NCBI GenBank assembly: GCA_032716605.1 | Contig: CM064560.1 | Span: 11,281,744 to 11,345,743, forward strand | From: Paralithodes platypus | Lineage: Eukaryota > Arthropoda > Malacostraca > Decapoda > Lithodidae | Direction of reading: 5' to 3' | DNA: 64,000 bases | Part shown: positions 33,621 to 44,650 of the stretch, in pieces | Layout: the number at the start of each line of letters is the position of its first letter | Position numbering within the stretch: the first letter of the stretch is position 1 | The notes under the pieces: generated by a model | What the model saw: the letters and a program-made list of their open reading frames with translations, nothing else | Told to the model about the DNA's origin: nothing | Databases searched by the model: none | Program-made: the position numbers and the translations under genes

Positions 33621-34430
33621 AGAGACGCTGTCACTTGAGATCTAAAAAATATATAAGTAAAAGGAATAGTCAGAGTAAGCTATGGGTATGGCAGAGATCG
33701 CTCAGCTCTCACTCTGATAGACCAGCCCATCACCACATGACTAGAACCCAAGCCTCTCAGCATCAGCTAGGAAAGGCCCTAGAAAGCCGCCTTTGGCGGG
33801 GGAATAGCTCCCCTATTTAAACTCCTTTCGGGGTTGGGCCGCTCAACCGTAGTATATTAAATGTTGACCTCATAAGCTGCCAGACGAGTGTTGAGGATAA
33901 CTGTTGAGGGAAAATGCGCTCGAGTGATACCGGCTTTGAATCCAAGTTGAGAGCTGTATTAAAGCCGCTGGCCTAACGCAGACAACCACCGTAGAAAAGC
34001 CCGCTTCTGGTGAGAGATGAAGGTCAAACCTGCGTTTAGCCGCTGGCTGAACGCGGAGAGACACCAAACATATCTTACGACTAATATCGGTAACTATGTG
34101 CTTATTATATGGGGACAAAGTGCTGATAGTGTTGATAGATGTTATATATTAGCGCTACTTTCACCTCAACCCACCCTACTCACAACAGTTTATCTTCATT
34201 ATCGTATTTTCTTATCAAAACTTGAGTGTTTATAAATACATAATCATTGTATACTTGGCAGCTGCAGTACTGTACCTCAGCATAATACTTGATATTATCA
34301 GTCAATGATAAACTATGCTTACATGAATAATAATCACGTAAAACTTAAGAATAATCCATGTACTACTTCATTAAATTCATCATTTAATAATAACTAGATA
34401 TAATACAGTAGATTTGTCCATAGCCCACTA
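33621..34430. other. No gene recognised
   Basis: A GGTTGGG-type repeat-like stretch to about 34030 then AT-rich DNA. Small frames without features. Confidence 0.45.
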
Positions 34431-34641
34431 TAGGTAGCGCCAACCAACCTGACAATTATCTCGATCTTTGACCTCATCGTAACTCAAAAGGACCTTGAAC
34501 AAACTGGCTGTAAATTTCCACACCTATTTCCTGGTGGACTCTTCTCAAATAATAGAAATATCAGCCCGATTGCTTTCAATTATTTTGAGTTATAAGAAGT
34601 TAAGGGATCAAGATTATTGTCAAGCTCGTTGGCGCTACCTA
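34431..34641. mobile_element. 211-bp MITE with TA duplication
   Basis: Ends TAGGTAGCGCCAAC and, inverted, the same; similarity of the arms extends ~37 bp (TGACAATWATCTYGATC). Flanked by TA at 34429-34430 and 34642-34643. A segment inside (CACACCTATTTCCTGG) also resembles 59596-59640. Confidence 0.75.
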
Positions 34642-34801
34642 TATTAATGTTCGGGTTATAAGGAAGTTAAAGTTGCACATAACGAAATGTAGTCCTACTC
34701 CAACCTAAAATACGTTGTAAGTACAATATAGACATACATATAGTCAACATCCCAGCTGGCCCAGGAGTTCTTACTGAATATTTATGGCATTTAGGCTATT
34801 T

Positions 34802-34804
<3 letters not shown>

Positions 34805-34874
<70 letters not shown>
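34805..34874. repeat. (TA)n microsatellite
   Basis: About 70 bp of (TA)n. Confidence 0.95.
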
Positions 34875-34877
<3 letters not shown>

Positions 34878-35394
34878 TATAGGAGAAATTCAGAACACAT
34901 ACTGTATATGAACAAACTAGTGGGTATGTTAAGTCTATATATTTCGTTTGCCATTACTCTACTCTATTACTCTATAATGGTATATAATTATAAAAGAAGC
35001 CCTGGCCCCGCTGAAATGTTGGAAGACTGCATATCAGATCATATTAACAATATTTATATCTATCAGAACCCACACATTGTTCGTGTTTCTGCAAGATATC
35101 GAGGTCTACAGCTCCAACTTCTTTATGGCCGGAAAATCGCAAGTGGTCAGTAATTGTCAGCTGTATCACCTTCACTTCTATAAACGAACAATGCCTTATC
35201 CTCTCCCGTAAATTAGGTGTTGCTTGGTATGTCCATGCGTTCCTTGTTGGGTCACGTTGTTACTGTAAGGGTTGCTTTAACACCATATAGGCGGCGGCAC
35301 ACTGGCAGGATTTTTATTATATATATTTGTTTCTAGCCTGTTACTAATTGTGGCTATGATTTTCCATCGCATTTTCACTTATTTTGCCTTTAAT
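34875..35394. other. No gene recognised
   Basis: An 81-codon frame at 34908-35153 has one hydrophobic stretch but no family signature. Confidence 0.45.
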
Positions 35395-35540
35395 TACTTG
35401 GTTTATATACGAGACAAAGGGGCGAGGGAATGCTAAAGTGGTCCTGGACCATAAGAATTGGAACTTTAAAGGTTTCTGTTCAGGCTCTGTTTGTAGTTGG
35501 CCACCCCCAGCAATGGGATATGTGCCTGAGTATATACATT
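35395..35540 (+). repeat. Interspersed repeat shared with 61221-61370
   Basis: GGGGCGAGGGAATGCTAAAG, GTGGTCCTGGACC and AAGAATTGGAACTTTAAA match 61237-61300, as does ATGTGCCTGAGTATATACAT followed by CATACA microsatellite. Family unknown. Confidence 0.7.
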
Positions 35541-35640
35541 CATACATACATACATACATATACGATTTTTCATCCGTTCTGGAATAACGGCAATAACATA
35601 GCTACGAAATATATACAGTACCTTTATGTGTTAGTGTAAC

Positions 35641-36133
35641 AGGGGAGGTGTGGCAGACTGGCCTTGCCACTGGACTGGTAATCCAATGGATCCGGGTTCG
35701 AATCCCAATATGTCAATGGGAAGATATTATTGGGATGGAATTTGCGCTGTACCTAGTTTCAGTGCATTACCACAGCACACCGAAATGCCAAACAATATAC
35801 CCTCATTGTTCCCTGATTAAATAGCACTGTATGAATATTCCCATATTCAAAATATGCTACAGGGGGGCAATGCCTAGTGAGGTAATTGCTCAATAGGTGC
35901 CGTTCTGAGAGTGAGGGTCCGAGTTTGGGGAGTGAGACGGTGAAGCGCAGAGGCGAAGCAGCTTCAGGGATGGAGTTGGGTTCGAGCCCTGAATAGGTGC
36001 TTCGCATGTCTCACTCCCTGACTGGAACAAGACCTCACGGGCCTCACCGTGTTTAGCGGTAGAGTGTGCAGGCTCTCAGCCTATGCCCGAGAGGGAGTAG
36101 TTGGAATATAGAAAAAAATAAAAAAATAAATAA
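35641..36133 (+). mobile_element. Composite tRNA SINE, copy 1
   Basis: The head has B box GGGTTCGAATCCC (~35694) after ACTGGACTGGTAATCCAATG. Further in, GAGAGTGAGGGTCCGAGT (~35906) is a second B-box-like site. It ends CCTATGCCCGAGAGGGAGTA then an A-rich tail. Same ~490-bp organisation at 51268-51762. Confidence 0.8.
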
Positions 36134-36335
36134 GTGGAAGCTAGGGCTTTACAATGGCGCCTACCTTTTCTTATTTTGTGTCGAGCTGTTCTACTTCTCA
36201 ACGAACAGTAATATATGTTATGTAAGTTTCTGTTTTTGTCTTGTTTCTTCTTGTTTCTTCTTAGTTATTCTTCTTTCTTCTTGGTTCCTCTTCTTTCTAC
36301 ATTTTATTCTTCTTAGTGATTCTTTTCTGTCCTGG

Positions 36336-36433
36336 AAAATGTGACACCAAAATATAAAGGAGGGAACACATCATGTCTTGAAAAATATCAACCTATTAGC
36401 TTGGCTTCTGTAGTTTGCAAGCTTATGGGCACA
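36336..36433 (+). pseudogene. LINE RT fragment (N-terminal palm)
   Basis: Reads NVTPKYKGGNTSCLEKYQPI, then SLASVVCKLMGT, the RT start (YRPISL.S...K.ME). Cut at TTAA by the next element. Family not determinable. Confidence 0.6.
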
Positions 36434-36919
36434 TTAACCCCTTACCGACAGGGATGTTTGTAACTTCTACTACCTGCCAGGCGGGCATATTTACCCTAAA
36501 CGAGCTTCATTCCATGCTCTGTTTCATGTATAAACAAGAGACAGAGCGTAATACAATTATGTACCCGTGAAAGGGCGATAATATAGCTTTCCAATGACAC
36601 CTGAATCATCCTTGTAAGACCACGGGTTATCCTGTAGCGATCACGCAACGAGAGGTAAAAAACCCTAAAATACAGTAATTTCTTCAGTTTTTTCCTGGTC
36701 TAGTGAGGCCGTGGGTGTGGAATGTTGCAGAACTAGTGTCAGTCGTGGCACTAGGGCCATGCCGAACGGTCAGAGCCCGCCTATCGTCCTCCCAATACGT
36801 GGACTCTCTCTCAGAGCCGATAATGTGCTCAAAATCCCGCCCGACTAATGTCGGGCACCGCAGGGGTGGCCATTATTCTCTCGCCCGACATATGTCGGGC
36901 GCCGCGGTTTGAGTGTTAA
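36434..36919. mobile_element. TTAA-flanked element (family 3)
   Basis: TTAA at 36434-36437 and 36916-36919; inner ends CCCCTTACCGACAGG and, inverted, CACTCAAACCGCGG are only weakly alike. It contains the perfect palindrome GCCCGACATATGTCGGGC (36883-36900) and a near copy at 36839-36856. Non-coding. Confidence 0.55.
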
Positions 36920-37512
36920 TTGAAGTCAAAGTAGACAAACATCCCTCTACAAAGTTGAACTCTTCGCTCAAACTTTCGCTAAAAACTCCACCTTGGATGA
37001 TTCCGGCACTACTCCTCCCTCTCCACCCCACTCTCACTTACTTATGCCCAATACCATAATTTCTTCTAAGGATGTACTTTCTGCTCTCTCTGGGCTTAAA
37101 CTAAGAAGGTGTACGGTCCGAATGGTGTTTTTCGTGTTGTACTCAAAAACTGTTCTTCCGTGCTGACTCCCTGCCTAGGCAAACTCTTTCGTCTCTGTAT
37201 TTTCCTCTAACGTCTTTCCTTCTTGCAGGAAGTTTGCTCTCATTCAATCTGTTCCATAGAAGGGTGACTGCTCTCAATCCTCCAACTATCATCCAATTGT
37301 TCTCATTTCTTGCATCTCTATAGTATTTTAAATTCTTCTTAATTCAAAATTTCTTAAGCATTTATCTTCCCATATACTACTTTCAGATTGCTAGTATGGT
37401 TTCCTTACGGGCCGTTCTACTGGTGATCTTGCTTATCTTATTAACTCTTGGTCATCTTCCTTTCAGGACTTCGGTGAGACTTTTTCTATGGCACTAGACA
37501 TATTGAAAGCCT

Positions 37513-38000
37513 TTAACCCATAATTAGCGGCGAGCAACATAAGTCGAGTTAAATAAAGCTGGACTATGTGGCGGCGCTCGACATAACTCGAGTGGCAATT
37601 TCAGCACGTAATGTGGCTGAGAGAGAGAGACAAGTGGTGGCAGGAGACTAGCGAGCGTATGACTGCTCCAGACCACCGCGGCGAACCTACTGACACAAAT
37701 CTCAGCTCCCTCCTCCCTCTCTCACTCGCTACATACTCAATTATGTACTGAAAGTACCGAATTACCTGCTTTTTGCACTCGCGTTGCACGGTTATTGCAA
37801 GAAAACTATCCATCATACAAGGATCGTTATGGTGTCATTCGAAAGCTCTGTTTATGCCCTTTCAGGGATAGGTACTTGTTTTACGTTCTGGGTCTTATTT
37901 AGGCATGAAAATGATCACGTAAACAGCCCTATTTTGGCTAAAAACACCCCACTGTGCGGTACACATAAATAAACCGCATAGGCCGCTCGTAAGGTGTTAA
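37513..38000. mobile_element. TTAA-flanked MITE, 488 bp (family 2, copy 2)
   Basis: Nearly identical to 22684-23171 and the same length. Inserted in the LINE RT region: flanking AAAGCCTT and TAGAGTCT are contiguous (with two base changes) in the intact copy near 45892. Confidence 0.92.
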
Positions 38001-38721
38001 TAGAGTCTGACACAAATCTCTAATTTCCAAACTACCCTTCAGCGGTTTCTATTCCTCTATCTGTGCCTTTGTCTCTAATTTCCTTTCTGACCGATCCACT
38101 GCTGCAGTTGTGGACAGCCATCGCTCACTTCTTCAACATATCAACTCCGGTGTTTCTCAGGGTTCTTTCCTGTCTCCAGTTATCTTTCTAATATTCATTA
38201 ATAATCTCCTCAACTGTACCTCTAGTCCTATCGACTTATATGCTGACCACTCTACCTTACACTATTCAACTATTTTTTTAAAACAACCCAGCATGCAATC
38301 ACTCTAAAACTCACGTGACAGGGCCATAGAACGCCTATCTTCTGATCTCTCGATTATATTTGATTGGGGCAGAGAAAATCTTTTTACTTTCAATTCCTCC
38401 AAAACCTAATTTCTCCCTTTATCTACCCGTCTCAATCCTCCACAACACTATCAATTACTTTTCAACAATACACAAATGAACCCTTCATCTTCTCTCAATA
38501 TTTTCAATATTCTTGGAAGGATCATATTACCAGTCTTGCTAAGGCAGCCTCCCAGAAGCTGGGTGTGCTCAACCGCCTCAATGGGTTCTTTACCCCTGCG
38601 CAACTGTTTGCTTTGTACAGGGGCACGGTGCGTCCTTGTATTGAGTATTGTTCACATGTGTAGGGAGGTTCCTCTCACACCGCTCTCCTAGACAAAGTTG
38701 AAAGGAAGGCCTTTCATATCA

Positions 38722-39204
38722 TTAACCTAACAAGTGCGCATGGGGGTAATTGGAAACGTCCCCCTATGCTGACGTATTTGAGGAGTTTCCGTCACTAAAA
38801 TATTCATTGTACCATTAATAGCATTAATACTTATCCATATGCACCTATTATGGGTTGATTATAAAGGTATTAACCTGAAACAACAATAAAACGAGTGAAA
38901 ACAGCGTTTGGATGGTCAAAATCGGAGATATAGCCCGCGAGTTGTATAATGTATGGGTGAGGCAAGCTGCTTTCCCGCCAATTTCCCCCAAGGCCACTGA
39001 GACACAGTCGATCGATACTCTCTCTCTCTCTCTTGCATTCGCTTGCTATCAGTGATGACCACACCCTGTAACCGGATTTCTAATGTTAGCACGAAAATAT
39101 ACCTCAGAATAAGGGAATAACAGGGAAAATAGGTGATAACTGAAGGAGAGGAGGAAAGTGGGGAAGGAGGGGAGGTAGAGGACTGAGATTTTGCATGGCC
39201 CAGG

Positions 39205-39240
<36 letters not shown>

Positions 39241-39339
39241 CGATGTCAAAAGTTGATTTTTTTTTTCTCTGACTCTTAAGAGTCTCCCCGCAGTCCGCCG
39301 GGGGAACTCTTAAGAGTCTCCCTGCAGTTCCCGGGTTAA
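38722..39339. mobile_element. TTAA-flanked insertion, 618 bp (family 4)
   Basis: The LINE reads ATCATTAA then resumes TTAACTCCCGTCCAC at 39336; the intact copy has ATCATTAACTCCCG at ~46636. The inner ends differ (CCTAACAAGTGCGC versus, inverted, CCCGGGAACTGCAGG). It contains (GA)/(CT) runs, poly(T) at 39211-39240 and two ACTCTTAAGAGTCTCC blocks. Confidence 0.8.
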
Positions 39340-39765
39340 CTCCCGTCCACTCACCAACTCTCTGCAATCTCTCTCTCTCCGCCGCAATGTTGCATCGCTA
39401 TTCTATCGCTACTATAATAATCAGTGTTCCTCAGAGCTTTCCCAGTGTATACCACCTCCTCTACGTAGGGCACGTGGTACCCGTCTTGCAACACAATCCC
39501 ACCCCTACTCTGTGCAACTCTCCAACCCAAGAGTGAAACGTTACTCTCAAACTTTCTTCTATTCAACAGCTGAGCTCTGGAAATCTCTCCCAGAATCAGT
39601 CTTTCCCTCTTCCTATGACTTAAATTGCTTCAAACTCTGTGTGTTCAGGCATTTTGGCTCGAACATTCCTTGATTTTGGCCCTGTCACTCTTTCAACTAT
39701 GGGGAAGGCACTCGCTACAGGCAGTTCTGTCTTTTGCCTCTCTCACTCACATAGAAAAACAAAAA

Positions 39766-40440
39766 CAAAATATGCTGATTAATTATCATGAAAAAGGCGT
39801 GAAAACACCTGGATTTTCATTAAGAATATTTGCTATTTATGATAATTGGTGACTATAAAATATGATAAACAACAGTATGTAATGGCTCTAAATTGTGCCA
39901 ACTACAGACATTTCAACACACAGCGTAAACTATAGAATTATTAGTGGAGAGATCCGCAAAATCGCCTAGGTCGCTTACAGTCCGAAACAAATCTTGACAA
40001 GGAGAACTATTTTATGATTTGACAACACTCTTTCCAAAAATAATATACTATTAGATAAATATATGATTGAAATTTGCTGAGTGTAAGAGGCATCTGCCAT
40101 ATGTTGACCATTTAGTCTGCAAACCTCCGTTCGCTGTTGTTCTTATGTCTGTAATGATCATTATGTCAAATGAGAAGATTTTGGGTAACCAATCAGTTGG
40201 TTTTTAACAACATCTTATGAATTTCCCGTCTTAGGAATGAGCTTTTATATGCATGGGGTCGGAAATGGTCCCGATTAATCTCTTCAATACAATGATGCTA
40301 TTCACATTTTTATCTCGCTAACATTTTGATATCTAATTCTAGATATCTTGTATGCATTCGATTATATTTGTTAAATCTATCTTCCACTCAAAGTAAATGT
40401 GTATGGCAAAGCATTATATCATAAATATAAAATTATTAGA
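39766..40440. other. AT-rich DNA, nothing recognised
   Basis: No gene or repeat partner found. Confidence 0.5.
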
Positions 40441-40614
40441 GCCCCCCCCTTCTGCCTTCTGCGTGTCGTAAGAGGCGACTAAAGAGGTTGGGTCGGTGGG
40501 CTTGACACCCCCACCCGTGAAAAATAATGAAGCAACGGAAAAACGAACGATTAGCCTCGGATGCGCACGGACCCTGTGTTGACGAATCCCGACCGACTAT
40601 GAACAATCTTACGG

Positions 40615-41230
40615 ACAATCTTAGAATAGCTACATGGAACGTGAGTGGCATGAATGATGGCACAAAAGAGAGAGAGGTCCTGGAAGTGTTAGTGAATGCC
40701 AGGCTGGATGTACAGTATGTGGAATGATGGAAACCAAATGAAGGGGTACAGAATACAGATGTGAGAGAGTGGGAGTGTGGAATGGGTGTGTGTGCTGGAG
40801 TGAGTGAGGGAGCAGCGAGAGAAGGTGCGTGTTTGTTTGTAAATAACAAATGGAAGGAGCGTGTAAGAGAATATGGGTCTGTGGGTTCAAGGATTGTGTG
40901 GGTGAGAATGAAAATAGGAATACAAACGTGGGTGATTGTGTGTGTGTGTACGCTCCGACAGAGGATACACTTGTAAGAGAGAAAGAGGAGTTCTGGGTGA
41001 ATGTGGAGGCGTGCCTGGATAAGTTTGACAAGAACGAAAGAATATTTCTGATTGGGGATATGAATGGTAAGGTGGGTGATAGGACAGTTGATGGAGTGGT
41101 GGAAGGGTGGGGGGTACCGTCAGAGGTGAATGGGAATGGTAGTGCACTTGTGGATAGCCTTCTTCCTACACCTTCTTCCGACACAGAATTATACACAGCT
41201 ACACATGGAAAGTGGTGTGGACGATGAAGG
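40615..41230 (+). pseudogene. RTE APE-type endonuclease
   Basis: LRIATWNVSGMND (conserved Asn of block I) at ~40621, VYAPTEDTL at ~40949, and LIGDMNGKVGDR (catalytic GDMN block) at ~41050. Frames change at least twice and a stop follows QYVE at 40727. It would nick target DNA for first-strand priming. Confidence 0.85.
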
Positions 41231-41277
41231 ATGAAACAGTGGTGGAACGAAAGTCGCTGATTGATTAAATTATATGT

Positions 41278-43300
41278 GTGGATGAACGAATGAAGAAATC
41301 TGTGCTGGATGCTAGGGTGTCTAGGGGTATTGGAGGGGGTCTGTCTGATCCTTATGTAGTAGTAGCTAAAATATGGATACAAAAGAAGTGGGTGAGGAGA
41401 GCTGGAGGGAGGCAAGAGGAGGGTGGAATGGTGAGGAGGGTGGAGAGGCTACAGGAGGAGGAAATCAGGGAAGAGTACAGGAGAGCAGTAGAAAGACGAC
41501 TAGGGGGGTTCGACCTGGAAGATATGGAGGAAGTGGAGGAGATGAGCAAGGTGTTTAAGGAAGAGATCTGTGCAGCATGTGAGAAGGTGTGTGGAGTGAG
41601 GAGAAGAGGGAGGGGAGTGAAAGGTACAGCATGCTGGAGAGAAGAGGTAAAAATAGCTGTGGAAGACAAGAAGAAAGCATATAGAGAGTGGTTGGGTAGT
41701 AGAGGGAATGGATATTTGGAGAGGCAGACATGAGTGAGGTACTTGGAGAGAAAGAGAGTGGTGAAGAGAGTAGTGAAGAAAAGTAAGAGAAGAGTAGATA
41801 AGGAATTTGGAAGGAATCTGAGTGAAAAATGGAGGGAGTGTAAGAAACTGTTCTGGAAAGAAGTCAAGAAAGTTAGGGAAGGTAGCACGGGAAACAGTAA
41901 GGGTGTGAAAGATAAGAATGGGAGAATGCTAGCCGAGAAGCAAGAGAGAGTCGAAAGATGGAGGGAGTACTTCAAAGAGTTGCTAAATGTAAGGAATGAA
42001 GAGCCAGCAAACATAGTTGGATATGGTATGGGAGGAAGAAGAAGAGAAGTAGTGGAGGAGGAGGTGGGGATCAGGAGGTCAGAAGTGTGGGAAGCCATGA
42101 AAAGAGTGTAGTTGGGGAAAGCACCAGGAACAGATGGAGTGTGTGGGGAAATGTTGAGGTATGGTGGTGAGATAGTGATCGAATAGGTATGGAAAATGTG
42201 CAAACTAGCATGGGAGAAGGGGAGTACACCCGATGACTGGAAGACTGGCCTAATAGTTCCCCTATATAAGGGCAAAGGGAAAAACAGGAGTGTGTGATAA
42301 CCACCGAGGAATATGTTTTCAAAGCGTAGTAGGGAAGGTGTACAGTAGGGTAGTGATTGAGAGAGTGAGAGTGAGAACGGAGAAATGGATAGGTGATGAG
42401 CAGGGAGGTTTTAGGAAGGGAAGAGGATGTGTAGATCAGTTTTTTACCCTGAATTGTGTTGTGGAGAAATATCTGGAGAAGCAACAAAAGGTGTATGTTG
42501 TCTTTATGGATTTGGAGAAGGCCTATGAAAGAGTGGATAGAGAAGGTATGTAGAAATTACTTAGAATATACGGAGTGAAGTTGATGGCAAGTTGCTGAAA
42601 GCAGTGAAGAGCATGTATGAGGGTGAAAAGGCGGCAGTACGTGTGGAGAATGAGCAGAGCGAGTTCTTTGACCTGAATGATTGGTTGAAACAGGGGTGTG
42701 TGATGTCCCGTGGTTGTTTACTGTATATATGGATGGAGTCATGAAAGAAATACTAGGAAGAGCAGTGGATGTTGGTGTATCGCTGAAAAGGGAGGGAAAT
42801 GAATGGAAGCTGCCTATACTGCTCTTTGCGGATGATACAGTTCTGATGAGCGATAATGAATGGGAGTTGCAGGGTGTGGTAAATGAGTTTGGAACAGTGT
42901 GTGAGAAACGGAATTTGAAGGTAAATGCGGAGAAGAGCAAGGTTATGGTATTCGAAAGGGGTGAAGTCACAGAGTGTGTGGTGAAGTTGAACGGACAGGC
43001 TATGGAGATCGTCAGCTCTTTTAAGTATCTGGGCAGTGTGTTGAGTAAAGATGGGACTATGGATGAAGAAGTGCGGGAGAGGGGAGAGGATACAACAGGG
43101 GAAGAGGGTTGTAGGAACACTGAAAGCAGTAACAAGAAATTGGGGGGTCAGTATGGAAGTGAAGAAGTCCTTGCATGACAGTGTGGTAATCCTGACACTG
43201 ACATACGGAAGCGAAGCATGGACGTTTGAGAAGAGACTCAGACCAAGAGTGAGAGGGGTGGAAATGAGTTACTTGAGAAGTGCGTGCGGAGATACAGACG
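41278..43300 (+). pseudogene. RTE linker and reverse transcriptase
   Basis: An Arg/Lys/Glu-rich linker (41278-42100) leads to RT: QGGFRKGRGCVDQFF (~42402), VFMDLEKAYERVDREG (~42502), FADDTVLMSDN (~42825), KVNAEKSKVMVF (~42922) and SFKYLGSVLSKDG (~43017). It is the LINE type often annotated in animals as craniofacial-development-protein-2-like. Stops at 42111 and 42553 and frame shifts disable it. Confidence 0.88.
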
Positions 43301-43623
43301 AGTGAGGAAGTACGAAGGAGGTGTGGTTTGGAGGTAGATGTGCTGGAAAGTGTGAAAAGGAATACCTTGAGATGGTTCGGCCATGTGGAACGTATGGGAA
43401 GCGAGAGAATGACTAAGAAGGTGTACGAGAGTGAGGTGGAAGGATAGAGAGGGAGAGGTAGGCCGAAAGAGAGATGGAAGGATGGAGTGAGGAAGTATAT
43501 GGATGAAGGCGGTGCTGGTTGGGAGGAAGGGCGTCGACTGACTGGGGACAGAGGTGCATGGGGGCAGTTCGTTCGTGGCCACTCCTTCGGCGATCACGGC
43601 GTCAGGCAATAGATAGATAGATA

Positions 43624-43875
43624 GAGTCCGCCCACCCCCCCTACCCGCCCAGCCAACACACATTTATCACACTGTATATCTCACTTTGATACACAGTAAT
43701 TAAACAATCAAGCTCTGCACATACTGTATATTTACAGTTGTCCTGCTGAAATTAATATTGTATGATACTCTTCCGTCTTTGAGTATATGTCTGTGTCTTA
43801 ATGTGTTCTTGCGTGTGTTTTATTGTTTTGTGTTTGTGTTTGTGTGCGTGAGTAATTGTATCCATATGTAAACAT
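43624..43875. other. Low-complexity GT-rich DNA
   Basis: GTGTTTGTGT runs near 43820-43850; no gene seen. Confidence 0.5.
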
Positions 43876-44270
43876 AATTATTATTATAATAATAATATAA
43901 TAATAATAATAATCGGTTTATGTGTTTGTGTGTGTGTGTGCGTGTGCGTGTGTGTCATAGTTACTTGGGTTGAGTTCGCCAGACTTCTAGCAGCACCGAG
44001 GAGCGCGCAGCCCCTCGTTTTGGATAGTGATTTGGTGCAGCAGACTGTTCGAAGGGGCAGCACGCTCCGCTGCGAAGATGGGCTCGTCTGGCACTTTTTG
44101 AAGTTCGACATCGAGGGCTCTCTTGAAGTTGTCTAACGAGATGCCCCTCATGCTTCTTACTCGCCGTGGGAATTTGTTGAAGAGACATGGGCCTCTGTGT
44201 GGTAACTAGCCCTCTCGCAGAGACCAATAGCACCCCTGTTATTCATCCGGGGGGATATCGCATTCCCAAC
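43876..44270 (-). mobile_element. LINE 3' end (reverse) with AACCGATTATT tail
   Basis: The minus strand translates to FNKFPRRVRSMRGISLDNFK then RALDVELQKVPDEP, a LINE RT C-terminus. The 3' tail on the minus strand is ATAAACCGATTATTATTATT. 5'-truncated and interrupted by a (GT)n-type run (43928-43955). The same tail ends the SINE at 50924-51236. Confidence 0.7.

Positions 44271-44650
<380 letters not shown>

Larger units (their letters stand above)
36940..39765 (+). mobile_element. Decayed Jockey-like LINE, twice interrupted at TTAA
   Basis: Parallels 45340-47055 from AAACTCTTCGCTCAAACT to the 3' UTR, with many frameshifts. Insertions at 37513-38000 and 38722-39339 each occupy a TTAA. The RT catalytic block reads YADH instead of YADD (~38239). 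The C-terminal region resumes at 39340 and ends in an A-rich tail (~39755). Non-functional. Confidence 0.9.
40441..43623 (+). mobile_element. Near-full-length RTE-type LINE, decayed
   Basis: Starts with a poly(C)-bearing 5' leader (TGCGTGTCGTAAGAGGCGAC at ~40461), followed by endonuclease, RT and a C-terminal region, and ends GGCGTCAGGCAATAGATAG with (ATAG)n. Two truncated copies elsewhere (1506-11280 split, and 47805-47957) share the tail. A single-ORF RTE layout of about 3.2 kb. Several frameshifts and stops. Confidence 0.88.

Noticed and set aside
40630..42275. Long Ser/Pro/Leu-rich minus-strand frames opposite the RTE element
   Set aside because: Antisense shadows of a purine-rich LINE coding strand; no domain.
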